The position numbers and the translations under genes are program-made. Positions 15,971 through 25,192 of a stretch of DNA of 64,000 nucleotides are shown here, in pieces; the first letter of the stretch is position 1, and the number at the start of each line of letters is the position of its first letter. Under the pieces are notes generated by a model that made no database searches, was not told the DNA's origin, and worked only from the letters and a program-made list of their open reading frames with translations. This stretch comes from Hyphomicrobiales bacterium (lineage in GTDB: Bacteria > Pseudomonadota > Alphaproteobacteria > Rhizobiales > Rhizobiaceae): assembly GCA_900471925.1 (NCBI GenBank), contig UCGV01000016.1:1-64000 (forward strand), written 5' to 3'.

Positions 15971-17011
15971 TCAATTTCGAAACAGCTTCCAGCGGGTAGG
16001 CTTGAAAGCGACGTGTGACCGGTCGAGCCTGTCGGCTTCGCTCGGAGGAAGCTCGATTTCGATATGCGGACGATCCTTGCCGATGTCGAGTTCGATATGA
16101 CGGGTGCCCGCGACACGACGGCTGGCGACCGGCTGGCCGGCAATACAGGTCTCGGCAGATTCGCAAAGCCGGACGTCGTGAGGACGGAAATAGAGCTGGG
16201 CGGGGCCGTCCGTCTCAGCCTCGGCATTGAGGCCCAGAGAGCGGCCTTCGAAGCGGATATCGCCGCCGGCGACTTCCACCTGCAGGCAGTTCGACTGGCC
16301 GACGAATCCGAAGACGAATGGCGAATTCGGACTGTCGTAGACCTGGTCCGGCGTGCCGACCTGCTCGATTGCGCCCTGACTCATGACGACGACGCGATCG
16401 GCCAGTTCCATGGCCTCATCCTGGTCGTGGGTGACGAAGACAGTCGTGTGCCCGGTTCGGTCATGGATTTCGCGCAGCCACTTGCGCAAGTCCTTGCGGA
16501 CCTGTGCGTCGAGCGCGCCGAAGGGCTCGTCGAGCAGCAGCACGTTCGGCTCCACCGCCATGGCGCGGGCAAGCGCGACGCGCTGACGCTGACCGCCGGA
16601 GAGCTGTGCCGGGTAGCGCTTTTCGAGGCCCGACAGCTGCACGAGATCGAGGAGTTCAAGGGCTCGTTTGCGAATATCAGCCTTCGACGGGCGACGCGCG
16701 GAATTGCGCACCTTGAGGCCGAAGGAAACATTATCGAGCACCGTCATATGGCGAAACAGTGCATAATGCTGGAACACGAAGCCGATATTGCGCTGCTGGA
16801 CGGTCTTTCGCGATGCATCTTCGTCACCGAAGAAGATCTGGCCTTCCGTCGGGCTTTCGAGACCGGCGATCAGACGCAGAAGCGTGGTCTTGCCGGAGCC
16901 GGAAGGGCCGAGCAATGCGATCAGTTCGCCGGAGCGGATGTCGAGCGAGACATCGTGCAGTGCCGGAAAGCGGTCGAATTCCTTGCGTAGGTTCTGGACG
17001 CGTACTTCCAT
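15971..17011 (-). CDS. cysA: Sulfate/thiosulfate ABC transporter ATPase CysA
   Basis: A 346-aa ATPase of the sulfate importer. Walker A is GPSGSGKTT, the signature is LSGGQRQRVALARA and Walker B is LLLDEPFGALD, with THDQDEAMELADR after it. The C-terminal domain has the CysA-type YFRPHDVRL. It is the last gene of the sbp-cysT-cysW-cysA cluster, 10 bp after cysW. The neighbouring CysT/CysW permeases fix the assignment to sulfate rather than another CysA-like system. Confidence 0.95.
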   Translation of the reverse strand: MEVRVQNLRKEFDRFPALHDVSLDIRSGELIALLGPSGSGKTTLLRLIAGLESPTEGQIFFGDEDASRKTVQQRNIGFVFQHYALFRHMTVLDNVSFGLKVRNSARRPSKADIRKRALELLDLVQLSGLEKRYPAQLSGGQRQRVALARAMAVEPNVLLLDEPFGALDAQVRKDLRKWLREIHDRTGHTTVFVTHDQDEAMELADRVVVMSQGAIEQVGTPDQVYDSPNSPFVFGFVGQSNCLQVEVAGGDIRFEGRSLGLNAEAETDGPAQLYFRPHDVRLCESAETCIAGQPVASRRVAGTRHIELDIGKDRPHIEIELPPSEADRLDRSHVAFKPTRWKLFRN

Positions 17012-17021
17012 TCTATTTCCT

Positions 17022-17909
17022 TCAGTGCCGCCGGCTGGCGGCTATTTCCGCGCTGTAGCGCATTTCCAGCAGCGTCTTCAAAACAAGTGTGACAAGCGCA
17101 AGCAAAGCCAGAAGCGAAGCGACCGCAAAAGCCCCGGTGAAATTGTATTCGTTGTAGAGGATTTCCACCTGCAACGGCATCGTGTTTGTCTGGCCGCGAA
17201 TGTGGCCCGAAACGACGGATACCGCGCCGAACTCGCCCATGGCGCGGGCGTTGCAGAGCAGAACGCCGTAAAGCAGGCCCCATTTGATATTCGGCAAGGT
17301 GACGTACCAGAAAGCCTGCCAGCCGCTGGCGCCGAGCGAAAGCGCTGCCTCCTCATCCTGCGTTCCCTGTTCCTGCATCAGCGGGATGAGTTCGCGCGCC
17401 ACGAAGGGGAAGGTGACGAACATGGTGGCGAGGATCAGCCCCGGCACGGCAAACAGGATCTTGATGTCGTTGGCGCTCAACCACTGGCCGAGCCAGGTGT
17501 TGGCGCCGAACAGCAGTACGAAGACGAGGCCCGAAATGACCGGCGATACCGAAAACGGCAGGTCGATCAGCGTCGTCAGAAACGCCTTGCCCTTGAATTC
17601 GAACTTGGCGATCGCCCAGGCGGCGGCAAGGCCGAAGGCGAGGTTCAGCGGCACGCTGACGCCGGCGACGATCAGTGTCAGGCGGATCGATGAAAAGGTC
17701 TCAGCGTCCTGAAGTGCCGAAAAGAAAGAGCCGGCACCCTTGCGGAAAGCTTCGACGAAGACGGCCGCGAGCGGCAGGAACAGGATCAGCAGCAGGAAGA
17801 CGAGTGCGATGACGACAAGCGTGATCCGCGCGACCTTGCTTTCGGTAACGGCCGAATGGACCTTGTGTGCCCTTGCTGCCGAGACGGTTGCAACGGAATC
17901 AGACGCCAT
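17022..17909 (-). CDS. cysW: Sulfate ABC transporter permease CysW
   Basis: A 295-aa inner-membrane permease with about six segments. The EAA-type loop is at DEEAALSLGASGWQAFWYV, and RAMGEFGAVSVVSGHI is diagnostic of CysW. It overlaps the end of cysT by 11 nt, so their translation is coupled. Confidence 0.95.
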   Translation of the reverse strand: MASDSVATVSAARAHKVHSAVTESKVARITLVVIALVFLLLILFLPLAAVFVEAFRKGAGSFFSALQDAETFSSIRLTLIVAGVSVPLNLAFGLAAAWAIAKFEFKGKAFLTTLIDLPFSVSPVISGLVFVLLFGANTWLGQWLSANDIKILFAVPGLILATMFVTFPFVARELIPLMQEQGTQDEEAALSLGASGWQAFWYVTLPNIKWGLLYGVLLCNARAMGEFGAVSVVSGHIRGQTNTMPLQVEILYNEYNFTGAFAVASLLALLALVTLVLKTLLEMRYSAEIAASRRH

Positions 17910-18756
17910 AACCGTACCTCCGCCTGCTCCAGCTCTGGATGAGATTGATGACGAGCAGCATCATGAAGGAGATGATCAGCATGATGGCAGCAATACCCGT
18001 TGCGGCCGCATAATTATACTCTTCGAGCTTGATGACGATGAGCAGCGGCGCGATCTCCGACCTGAACGGAAGGTTGCCGGCGATGAAGATGACGGAGCCA
18101 TATTCCCCGACGGCGCGGGCAAAGGCCAGCGCGAAGCCCGTCAGCACGGCCGGGGCAAGGCCCGGCAGCAGTACACGGGTGATGGTCTGAAGACGGTTGG
18201 CGCCGAGTGTGGCGGCGGCCTCTTCGACTTCCTTGTCGATCTCTTCCATGACCGGCTGGACCGTGCGGACAATGAAGGGCAGGCCGACGAAGATAAGCGC
18301 AACGACGATGCCGGCCGGCGTGAAGGCGATCTTGATGCCGAGCGGCGTCAGGAACTGTCCGACCCAGCCGTTCGGCGCGTAGAGGGTCGTCAGCGCGATG
18401 CCGGCGACGGCCGTCGGCAGAGCGAAAGGCAGGTCCACCATGGCATCGATAATGCGTTTGCCGGGGAACCGGTAACGCACCAGCACCCAGGCCAGGATGA
18501 CGCCGAAGATGACGTTGAGGCATGCCGCAATGAAGGCGCAGCCGAAGCTGATGCGCAGCGCACTCAGCGTTCGTTGGTCAAAGGCGATACCGAAGAATTT
18601 ATCCCAGCCGAGTGCGCTCGACCGCCAGGCAAGACCGGACAGCGGGATAAGGACGACGAGGGTAAGCCAGATCAAGGTAAGGCCGAGCGCCAGTCCGAAA
18701 CCCGGAATGACACTCGGCCGCTTGAACCGCCACCGTGTGGGATTATGTGCGCTCAT
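17899..18756 (-). CDS. cysT: Sulfate ABC transporter permease CysT
   Basis: A 285-aa inner-membrane permease, partner of CysW. VEEAAATLGANRLQTITRV is the ATPase-contacting loop and ARAVGEYGSVIFIAGN the CysT hallmark. The gene starts 8 bp after the sbp stop. Confidence 0.95.
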   Translation of the reverse strand: MSAHNPTRWRFKRPSVIPGFGLALGLTLIWLTLVVLIPLSGLAWRSSALGWDKFFGIAFDQRTLSALRISFGCAFIAACLNVIFGVILAWVLVRYRFPGKRIIDAMVDLPFALPTAVAGIALTTLYAPNGWVGQFLTPLGIKIAFTPAGIVVALIFVGLPFIVRTVQPVMEEIDKEVEEAAATLGANRLQTITRVLLPGLAPAVLTGFALAFARAVGEYGSVIFIAGNLPFRSEIAPLLIVIKLEEYNYAAATGIAAIMLIISFMMLLVINLIQSWSRRRYGYGV

Positions 18757-18764
18757 AAGACCTA

Positions 18765-19790
18765 TTATTGGGCAGGCTTATAGATCTGGTCAAATATGCC
18801 GCCGTCGCCGAAGAATTTCGGCTGGGCATCTTTCCAGCCGCCGAAGTCGTCGATGGTTGCGAGCGTCAGCTTCGGGAAGCGGGCGATGTCAGCCGGATCG
18901 GCGGCTTCCGGCTTGATCGGGCGGTAATAATGCTTGGCCGCGATCTTCTGGCCTTCGTCCGAATAAAGGTAGTTAAGATAGGCTTCGGCAACCTTGCGGG
19001 TGCCCTTCTTGTCGACATTGCCATCGACGATCGCAACCGGCGGATCGGCACGGATCGAATAGGCGGGCGTTACGATCTCGAACTGGTCTGGACCAAGTTC
19101 TTCGAGCGAAAGATAGGCCTCGTTTTCCCAGGCGAGCAGGACATCGCCGAGGCCGCGCTGCACGAAGGTCGTCGTTGCGCCACGAGCGCCGCTGTCAAGA
19201 ACAGGGACATGCTGCAGGAGCTTGGTGACATATTCCTGCGCCTTGGCCTCATCGCCGCCATTGGCCTGCTTGGCCCATGCCCAGGCGGCAAGGAAGTTCC
19301 AGCGGGCGCCGCCCGAGGTCTTCGGATTGGGCGTAATGACCTGGACGTCGTCCTTGATCAGATCGCCCCAATCCTTGATACCCTTGGGATTGCCCTTGCG
19401 CACCAGGAAGACGATCGTCGACGTATAGGGCGTCGAATTGTTCGGGAATTTGGTCTTCCAGTCGGTCGGGATCTTGCCGGTCGCCTTGGCGATCGCGTCG
19501 ATATCGCCTTCGAGGGCGAGGGTCACGACATCGGCGTCGAGACCGTCGATGACGGAGCGTGCCTGCGCGCCAGAGCCGCCGTGCGAGGCCTGGATCGTTA
19601 CCGCTTCACCGGTGTCGGCCTTCCACTTTGCGGCAAAAGCAGCATTGAAATCCTTATACAATTCGCGCGTCGGATCATAGGAGACGTTGAGAAGCGTCTG
19701 GTCTGCGAATGCCGGCGCGACAGTGCCGATCGCAAAGCTGCCTGCCATGACCGCGGCCGCAATCAGCCGGGTGAGCCTGTGAGTGTGCAT
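18765..19790 (-). CDS. sbp: Periplasmic sulfate-binding protein
   Basis: A 341-aa sulfate-binding protein with a Sec signal peptide (about residues 1-29, ending PAFA). Family motifs are LLNVSYDPTRELY at the mature start, QASHGGSGAQARSVIDGLDADVVTLAL and NPKTSGGARWNFLAAW, which supply the sulfate-contacting Ser/Gly residues. First gene of the four-gene sulfate operon. GGAGG lies upstream of the ATG. Confidence 0.95.
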   Translation of the reverse strand: MHTHRLTRLIAAAVMAGSFAIGTVAPAFADQTLLNVSYDPTRELYKDFNAAFAAKWKADTGEAVTIQASHGGSGAQARSVIDGLDADVVTLALEGDIDAIAKATGKIPTDWKTKFPNNSTPYTSTIVFLVRKGNPKGIKDWGDLIKDDVQVITPNPKTSGGARWNFLAAWAWAKQANGGDEAKAQEYVTKLLQHVPVLDSGARGATTTFVQRGLGDVLLAWENEAYLSLEELGPDQFEIVTPAYSIRADPPVAIVDGNVDKKGTRKVAEAYLNYLYSDEGQKIAAKHYYRPIKPEAADPADIARFPKLTLATIDDFGGWKDAQPKFFGDGGIFDQIYKPAQ

Positions 19791-20146
19791 GGGAACCCTC
19801 CGTGGTTATAGCTTAAACTCTATCAACTAGGTCGTATAATGAAACGAAGATTGTTCCGGTTCCCCGGACTGGTCGTAGAAAGCCATCCCATTTGCATGGC
19901 CAATTGCGGATCGGACATTCTGCCAGTTGGCCGCGGCCAATTGCGGCGCCGTGTCGCAACCCCGTGTTTTTTCTGCCACAGTTCGACCGCCAAAGTGACA
20001 TTGGTGTGTCGATTTTTAGTCTTCTTTTACAGCGCTGACGTTTTCGAATGACTACATGGCTCGTGGCCGTTGGGATTCGACGGTCGCATGGCAGGGGTGC
20101 CCTTGAAGCACTGCTTGCCTCTTTCAAACCGTAAAAGGTCTTTCTG
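19791..20146. other. Divergent intergenic region: sulfate operon and porin
   Basis: About 355 bp between divergent genes. GGCCAATTGCGG occurs twice in the same orientation (19898-19909 and 19935-19946, 37 bp apart), a candidate regulatory repeat. The porin ribosome site (AAAAGG, about 20133-20138) is at its right end. Short reading frames here lack support. Confidence 0.5.
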
Positions 20147-21160
20147 ATGTCTATTAAAACTATCCTTCTTGGCTCTGTTGCCGCCCTTGCAGCGGTTTCC
20201 GGAGCGCATGCAGCCGACGCTATCGTTGCGGCTGAACCGGAACCCGTAGAATATGTTCGCGTTTGCGACGCTTACGGCACCGGCTACTTCTACATCCCGG
20301 GCACCGAAACCTGCCTTCAAATTGGCGGTTACATCCGTACTGAAGTTCGTTTCGGCGATAACATTGCCGGTGATTCCGACGTAAACTTCTGGACTCGTGG
20401 TCAGGTTACCTTCCAGACCAAGAACGACACCGAGTACGGCACCCTCACGGGCGTAATCACGCTGCGTACCAACGCCAACAACGCCACCGATCAGGTGACG
20501 ACGCTTGACGAAGGCTACATCGACATCGCTGGCTTCCGCGCTGGTAAGCAGTACAGCTGGTGGGACGATGACATGAGCAGCGAGACGGATACGCTCGCGA
20601 GCAATGAGACGACCCACAACTCGATCCGTTATCAGTACGAGACCGACAGCTTCGCAGCTGGCGTCTCGGTTGACGAACTTGAAGAAGCCTACGCTTCCAA
20701 GCCGGGCGATGAGCCGAACAACTTCGGCGTTGCAGCCCAGGTTTCCTTCAAGAGCGGCGCCGTCAGCGGCTACCTGCTTGGTGGTTACGACACGGATGCC
20801 AGCGAAGGCGCAATCCGCGCAATCGTTTATGCCGATATCGGCCCCGGCACCCTTGGCCTCGCTGGCGTTTGGGCTAGCGGCGCTAACTACTACTACGAAG
20901 AGTCCGAATGGACGGTTGCTGCCGAGTACAAGGTCAAGCTGACCGACAAGTGGGCCGTTACCCCGGCCTTCCAGTACTTCGACAAGATCGACCTCGATGC
21001 TGACGGCGACTTCACGGGCGGCAGCGCTTACACGACGGGCGTCACCATCGACTACCAGATTGCTGAAAACCTGCGCAGCAAGCTCAGCGTTCAGTATCAC
21101 GACGAAGAAGACGGCGACGACGAAACCTTCGGTTTCCTCCGCTTCCAGCGCGACTTCTAA
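20147..21160 (+). CDS. Outer-membrane porin, RopA family
   Basis: A 337-aa alphaproteobacterial porin. After the signal peptide (residues 1-22, ending AHA) the mature protein shows the conserved VEYVRVCDAYGTGYFYIPGT and TCLQIGGYIRTEVRFGD. Alternating beta-strand sequence follows, ending in the aromatic FGFLRFQRDF needed for outer-membrane assembly. It forms a general diffusion channel. Codon choice looks strongly biased, as expected for an abundant protein, and a strong terminator follows. Confidence 0.95.
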   Translation: MSIKTILLGSVAALAAVSGAHAADAIVAAEPEPVEYVRVCDAYGTGYFYIPGTETCLQIGGYIRTEVRFGDNIAGDSDVNFWTRGQVTFQTKNDTEYGTLTGVITLRTNANNATDQVTTLDEGYIDIAGFRAGKQYSWWDDDMSSETDTLASNETTHNSIRYQYETDSFAAGVSVDELEEAYASKPGDEPNNFGVAAQVSFKSGAVSGYLLGGYDTDASEGAIRAIVYADIGPGTLGLAGVWASGANYYYEESEWTVAAEYKVKLTDKWAVTPAFQYFDKIDLDADGDFTGGSAYTTGVTIDYQIAENLRSKLSVQYHDEEDGDDETFGFLRFQRDF

Positions 21161-21164
21161 TAAA

Positions 21165-21190
21165 AAGGGGCCGATGCGGCCCCTTGTTTT
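21165..21190 (+). terminator. Intrinsic terminator of the porin gene
   Basis: The 8-bp stem AAGGGGCC / GGCCCCTT with a 5-nt loop is followed directly by GTTTT, starting 4 bp after the stop. This is a textbook rho-independent terminator. Confidence 0.9.
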
Positions 21191-21241
21191 CCGATTTGCC
21201 TTCCCCCCGCTTCGGCGGGGAGAGGGTCGAAAGCTGATTTT

Positions 21242-21697
21242 TCAGACGCGTGAATCCGCGATGAAGTCCGAATAGAATTCATCGTTGCTCCTGGCCTTGC
21301 GCATGGCCGCCAGCACGCCATCCGACTGAAGTTTGCGGGCGATGGCGGCGAGCACGTTCAGATACTCCCCGCGATTGTTTTCCCCGAAAAGCAGAACGAA
21401 GGCGATATCCGTCGGAATGTCGTCGATCGCTTCGAAATCCAGTGGCTGGGCGAAGCGGATCAGCAGCCCGCGTGGGCTGGTCATGCCGTCGATCGCCGCA
21501 TGCGGAACGGCGATGCCATTGCCGATGCCGGTGGAGCCGAGCTTTTCACGCGATTCAAGCGCTTTCAGCACGCCCGAGCTGTCGATGCCGAAAGCCTTGC
21601 CGGCCTTTTCCGAGATCGCCTGTAGGGCGCGCCACTTGGTCGCCGCCGACAAGCCGATGAAGGTGTGTTCCGGCCGTATGATGTTGGAGAGGTTCAT
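21242..21697 (-). CDS. ptsN: PtsN-like EIIA-Ntr protein in the kdp operon
   Basis: A 151-aa EIIA-type phosphocarrier. The phosphorylated residue is H66 in GIAVPHAA, with LGSTGIGNG before it and the family motif FAQPLDFEAIDD after. EIIA-Ntr proteins take phosphate from NPr and, in enterobacteria, bind KdpD or TrkA depending on phosphorylation, linking nitrogen/carbon state to K+ uptake. The gene starts 29 bp after kdpE in the same direction, so this copy is probably dedicated to the Kdp system. A TTG at 21730 is a poorer alternative start. It is likely a paralogue of the usual rpoN-linked ptsN, which is not in this window. Confidence 0.85.
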   Translation of the reverse strand: MNLSNIIRPEHTFIGLSAATKWRALQAISEKAGKAFGIDSSGVLKALESREKLGSTGIGNGIAVPHAAIDGMTSPRGLLIRFAQPLDFEAIDDIPTDIAFVLLFGENNRGEYLNVLAAIARKLQSDGVLAAMRKARSNDEFYSDFIADSRV

Positions 21698-21726
21698 TTC
21701 AGTCTCGATACTGTTTTCGGCTGATG

Positions 21727-22419
21727 TCAATCAGGCTCACGGAGCCGATAGCCGACACCGGTCTCGGTGGTAATATAGTGCGGCTGGTCCGGAATCTGCT
21801 CGACCTTTTGCCGCAGCTGGCGCACATAGACACGCAGATACTGAACATCCGCTGCCGGACCCCATACCTGTTTCAGAAGAAACTGATGTGTCAGCACCTT
21901 GCCGGCGTGCTGGGCGAGAACCCGCAGGATGTCGTATTCCTTCGGCGACAGCTTGATCTCCTTGCCGTCCACCTTGACGATGCGCTTGACGAGGTCGATC
22001 GAAAGGCCACCCGTCTGGAAGATCGCCTTTTCGCCCTGCTGTTGCAGCCGGTGGCGGAGTGCTACGCGAATGCGGGCGCCGAGCTCGTTGATGCCGAAGG
22101 GCTTCGTGACATAGTCGTCGGCGCCTGTTTCCAGCGCCTTGACGATGCCGGCTTCATCGGTGCGGCTCGACAGTATGACGACGGGCATCGTCAGCCCGTC
22201 TTCACGCCATTCCTGCAGCAGGTCGTGGCCCGGCATGTCGGGCAAGCCGAGATCGAGCACGATGAGATCGGGCTGGTCGTCCTTGACGGATTGGCGGGCC
22301 GCGCCCGCGTTCGGCGCCTCGTGGACTTCATAGCCCTGGGCGGTAAGGCCGACGCGTAAAAGCTTGCGGATTGGAGGTTCGTCATCGACGACGAGGATCT
22401 TGACGGCTGAACCGGTCAT
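21727..22419 (-). CDS. kdpE: Response regulator KdpE
   Basis: A 230-aa OmpR/PhoB-type regulator. The receiver domain carries acidic residues near 12-13 and the phospho-acceptor D56 in IVLDLGLPD. The C-terminal winged helix has KLSPKEYDILRVL and VYVRQLRQKVE, ending TETGVGYRL. It activates kdp transcription on K+ limitation or osmotic stress. It overlaps kdpD by 4 nt. A tandem 11-bp-spaced repeat upstream of the operon (30159-30175) is a candidate binding site. Confidence 0.96.
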   Translation of the reverse strand: MTGSAVKILVVDDEPPIRKLLRVGLTAQGYEVHEAPNAGAARQSVKDDQPDLIVLDLGLPDMPGHDLLQEWREDGLTMPVVILSSRTDEAGIVKALETGADDYVTKPFGINELGARIRVALRHRLQQQGEKAIFQTGGLSIDLVKRIVKVDGKEIKLSPKEYDILRVLAQHAGKVLTHQFLLKQVWGPAADVQYLRVYVRQLRQKVEQIPDQPHYITTETGVGYRLREPD

Positions 22420-25127
22420 TTGAGTTCATCCAATTTGGGAATGTCATTCGGTTTGGGAAGGCGGATGGTAAAGACGGCGCCGGATCTGTCCGTCCGGTTG
22501 CCGGCGGTGATCGTGCCGCCCATCGCCTCGATAAAGCCGCGGCATATGGATAGGCCGAGGCCTGTGCCGGCTCGCACCTGATCACCCTTGCGCACGCGGT
22601 AGAAGGTGTCGAAGACACGGTTGAGGTCCGTGGGAGGAATGCCAGGGCCTTCGTCGGAGATTTGGACGACGACATTGTCGGCATCCGCCCATCCCTCGAT
22701 GCGGATGACGGAGCCCTCGGGCGCATATTTCGCGGCATTGTCGAGCAGGTTAAAGAGAACCTGCTCGAAGAGAACGGGATCGACACGCACCATCGGCAGG
22801 TCGGCGGCGATCGTCATCTCGGTCTTGTGATGGTCGAGGATCTTGGCGGCGCGACGCAGTGCACTGCCGGCGATATCGCCGGCATAGTGCAGCGCATAAT
22901 TCGGCTCCATGGCACCGGATTCGATCTTCGTCATATCGAGCAGATTGGCGATGAAGCGGTTGAGCCGTTCGGATTCGTCGACGACGGTTGAGAGAAGATC
23001 GATGCGGTCGTCTGCGGACATGGAATCGAAGTAGTCACGCAGCGTGCCCGACGCGCCGAGGATTGCTGCAAGCGGTGTCTTCAGGTCATGCGAAATCGAG
23101 GTCAGCAGGGCAGAGCGCAGGCGGTCGGCCTCGGCTGCAAGCTTGGCCCTATCGACATCGGCGACGAGCTGGACACGTTCGATGGCAAGCGCGGCCTGAT
23201 CCGCCAATGCATCCAGAAGCCGCTGCTGCTCGGGTGTCAGAAGCGGGCCGTCGCGGCGGTCGCTGTCGAGCCCGATGACGCCAACGGCGGTGCGGCCGGT
23301 GCGCAGCGGCACATAGAGGCGCTTTGCGCCGGGCAGGGTATCGGCGCCACGACCAGCCGCGTGATTGTGCTCCCAGGCCCAACGGGCAGCGGCAATATCG
23401 GCATCGTCGAGCGTGTCGTCGGGCGGATAGCCAGCCTTGACGGCGATCGAACCGTCCTCCGGCAGAAGCAGGACGACGCGCACCTTGAGCATGGAGGCGA
23501 TCTGGAACGCGGTTGCCCAGAGAACGTCGTCGAGCGTGCCGGTGCCGGCCAGCTTTTTCGAGAAGAGGTAGAGATCCTCGGTCGTTCGCGCCCGTTGCCG
23601 GGCGGCGGCGGCCTGTCGCTGTACCGTTGCCGTCAGATTGGAGGCGATGATGGCGACCCCCAGAAAGAAGAAGAGCGCCAGCACACTTTCGGGATCGCTG
23701 ATCGTCAGCGTGTAGCGCGGCGGCAGGAAAAAGAAGTTGAACGAGAGAGCGCTGACGATACAGGTATAGAGCGCCGGCCTGAGGCCGTGGATGACGGCTG
23801 ACGTCAGCACCGCCATCAGGAAGACCAGCGCCAGATTGCGCACGTCGAGCACCTGATCGAGCACGACGCCGGCGACAAGCGCAATGGCGACATAGAGTGT
23901 CGAAAGCATATAGGCACGGAAATCGAGCGTGGGCGCGCTCGATGCCGCCTTTACCCCACGCTGCGCGGTCGGGTCTTTTTCGTTTCCGGAAATGACATGG
24001 ACGCTGATATCGCCCGCACGCCGGATCAGCTCGTCGGTAGTGGAACGGCTCCACCACCAATCCCGCCAGGTCGGTTTTTTCGGAGCACCGATGACGATGT
24101 GGGTGACGTTATTGCCCGTCGCATGACGCACCAGCTCCTCGGTCACCTCGCGACCGGGAATGGTGATTGCCTCGCCGCCGAGCTGTTCGGCCAGCCTGAG
24201 CGTGGCTGCGATCGTGTCGCGCTGTGCCTCCGACAGATTGATGGAGCGATTGGTCTCGACATAGACGGCGGCCCAGGGTGCGCGCAGGCGAGCGGCCATG
24301 CGCGAGGCGTAGCGTACCAGCGAGGCGGAACGGGGATGATCGTCGATCGATACCAGCACACGTTCGCCGGCCGCCCATGGTCCGGAAATGGCATGCGCCT
24401 GCATATGGGTCAGCAACTGGTCATCGACGCGTTGGGCAGTTTTGCGCAGCGCCAGTTCGCGTAGCGCCGTCAGATTGCCGGGCGTGAAATAGTTGGTCAG
24501 CGCCCGCTCGGCGGTCCTTGCCACATAGACCTTGCCGTCGTGCAGGCGCTTGATGAGATCGTCGGGCGTCAGGTCTATGATCTCGACATCGTCGGCCATG
24601 TCGATCACCGAGTCCGGCACGGTCTCACGTACCCGGATGCGGGTGATCTGCGAGACGACATCGTTCAGGCTTTCGACATGCTGGATGTTCAGCGTCGAAT
24701 AGACGTCGATGCCGCGATCGAGCAGTTCCTTGACGTCGAGATAGCGCTTCGGATGGCGGCTGCCTTCGGCATTGGTATGGGCAAGCTCGTCGACGAGTAC
24801 GAGATCGGGGTGGCGCACGAGGATGGCGTCGAGATCCATCTCTTCGAGCTCTTGGCCGCGATAGGCGACCTGGGTACGCGGCACGATTTCGAAGCCGGAA
24901 AGCAGCGCCTCGGTTTCCTTGCGGCCGTGGGTCTCGACGACGCCGATCACCACATCGAGCCCATCGGCCAGTTTGGCGTGGCCGGAAACCAGCATTTCAT
25001 AGGTCTTGCCGACGCCGGGGGCGGCACCCAGGAAGATTTTCAGGCGTCCGCGCGACTCCGCCCGGGCTTTCTCGAGAAGCGCATCGGGCGAGGGCCTGCC
25101 GGCCTGGTCGCGATTGTCGTCTGGCAT
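22416..25127 (-). CDS. kdpD: Sensor histidine kinase KdpD
   Basis: A 903-aa sensor of full length. Order: cytosolic KdpD domain with Walker A GAAPGVGKT (about residues 32-40), a Usp-like domain (about 250-370), four membrane helices (about 400-500), a GAF-like segment, the dimerisation domain with H680 in SISHDLKTPLA, and an ATPase domain (DNAAKYAPEGS; DEGPGIP; GTGLGLSI). It phosphorylates KdpE when K+ is scarce. Coupled to kdpE by a 4-nt overlap; 65 bp with a hairpin separate it from kdpC. Confidence 0.97.
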   Translation of the reverse strand: MPDDNRDQAGRPSPDALLEKARAESRGRLKIFLGAAPGVGKTYEMLVSGHAKLADGLDVVIGVVETHGRKETEALLSGFEIVPRTQVAYRGQELEEMDLDAILVRHPDLVLVDELAHTNAEGSRHPKRYLDVKELLDRGIDVYSTLNIQHVESLNDVVSQITRIRVRETVPDSVIDMADDVEIIDLTPDDLIKRLHDGKVYVARTAERALTNYFTPGNLTALRELALRKTAQRVDDQLLTHMQAHAISGPWAAGERVLVSIDDHPRSASLVRYASRMAARLRAPWAAVYVETNRSINLSEAQRDTIAATLRLAEQLGGEAITIPGREVTEELVRHATGNNVTHIVIGAPKKPTWRDWWWSRSTTDELIRRAGDISVHVISGNEKDPTAQRGVKAASSAPTLDFRAYMLSTLYVAIALVAGVVLDQVLDVRNLALVFLMAVLTSAVIHGLRPALYTCIVSALSFNFFFLPPRYTLTISDPESVLALFFFLGVAIIASNLTATVQRQAAAARQRARTTEDLYLFSKKLAGTGTLDDVLWATAFQIASMLKVRVVLLLPEDGSIAVKAGYPPDDTLDDADIAAARWAWEHNHAAGRGADTLPGAKRLYVPLRTGRTAVGVIGLDSDRRDGPLLTPEQQRLLDALADQAALAIERVQLVADVDRAKLAAEADRLRSALLTSISHDLKTPLAAILGASGTLRDYFDSMSADDRIDLLSTVVDESERLNRFIANLLDMTKIESGAMEPNYALHYAGDIAGSALRRAAKILDHHKTEMTIAADLPMVRVDPVLFEQVLFNLLDNAAKYAPEGSVIRIEGWADADNVVVQISDEGPGIPPTDLNRVFDTFYRVRKGDQVRAGTGLGLSICRGFIEAMGGTITAGNRTDRSGAVFTIRLPKPNDIPKLDELK

Positions 25128-25152
25128 GCGGTTCGGTCTTTCTTCACGAGCA

Positions 25153-25184
25153 AGCCCCGGCGCGCCTTGCAGCGCTCCGGGGCT
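25153..25184 (-). other. Hairpin between kdpC and kdpD
   Basis: AGCCCCGG and CCGGGGCT form an 8-bp stem around a 16-nt GC-rich loop that can pair further. There is no U-tract. Lying between transporter and sensor genes, it may lower kdpDE expression relative to kdpABC. Confidence 0.45.
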
Positions 25185-25192
25185 CTCAACCT

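Noticed and set aside
19814..19823. TAAACTCTAT upstream of the sulfate operon, also present upstream of fhuC (49581-49590)
   Set aside because: A 10-bp match between unrelated promoters may be chance, and flanks do not align; not proposed as a shared site.
21205..21220. CCCCGC-TTCG-GCGGGG hairpin after the porin terminator
   Set aside because: It is a stable UUCG-loop stem, but with no U-tract and a strong terminator just before it; possibly a fragment of a common rhizobial intergenic repeat, which I cannot confirm without a genome search.
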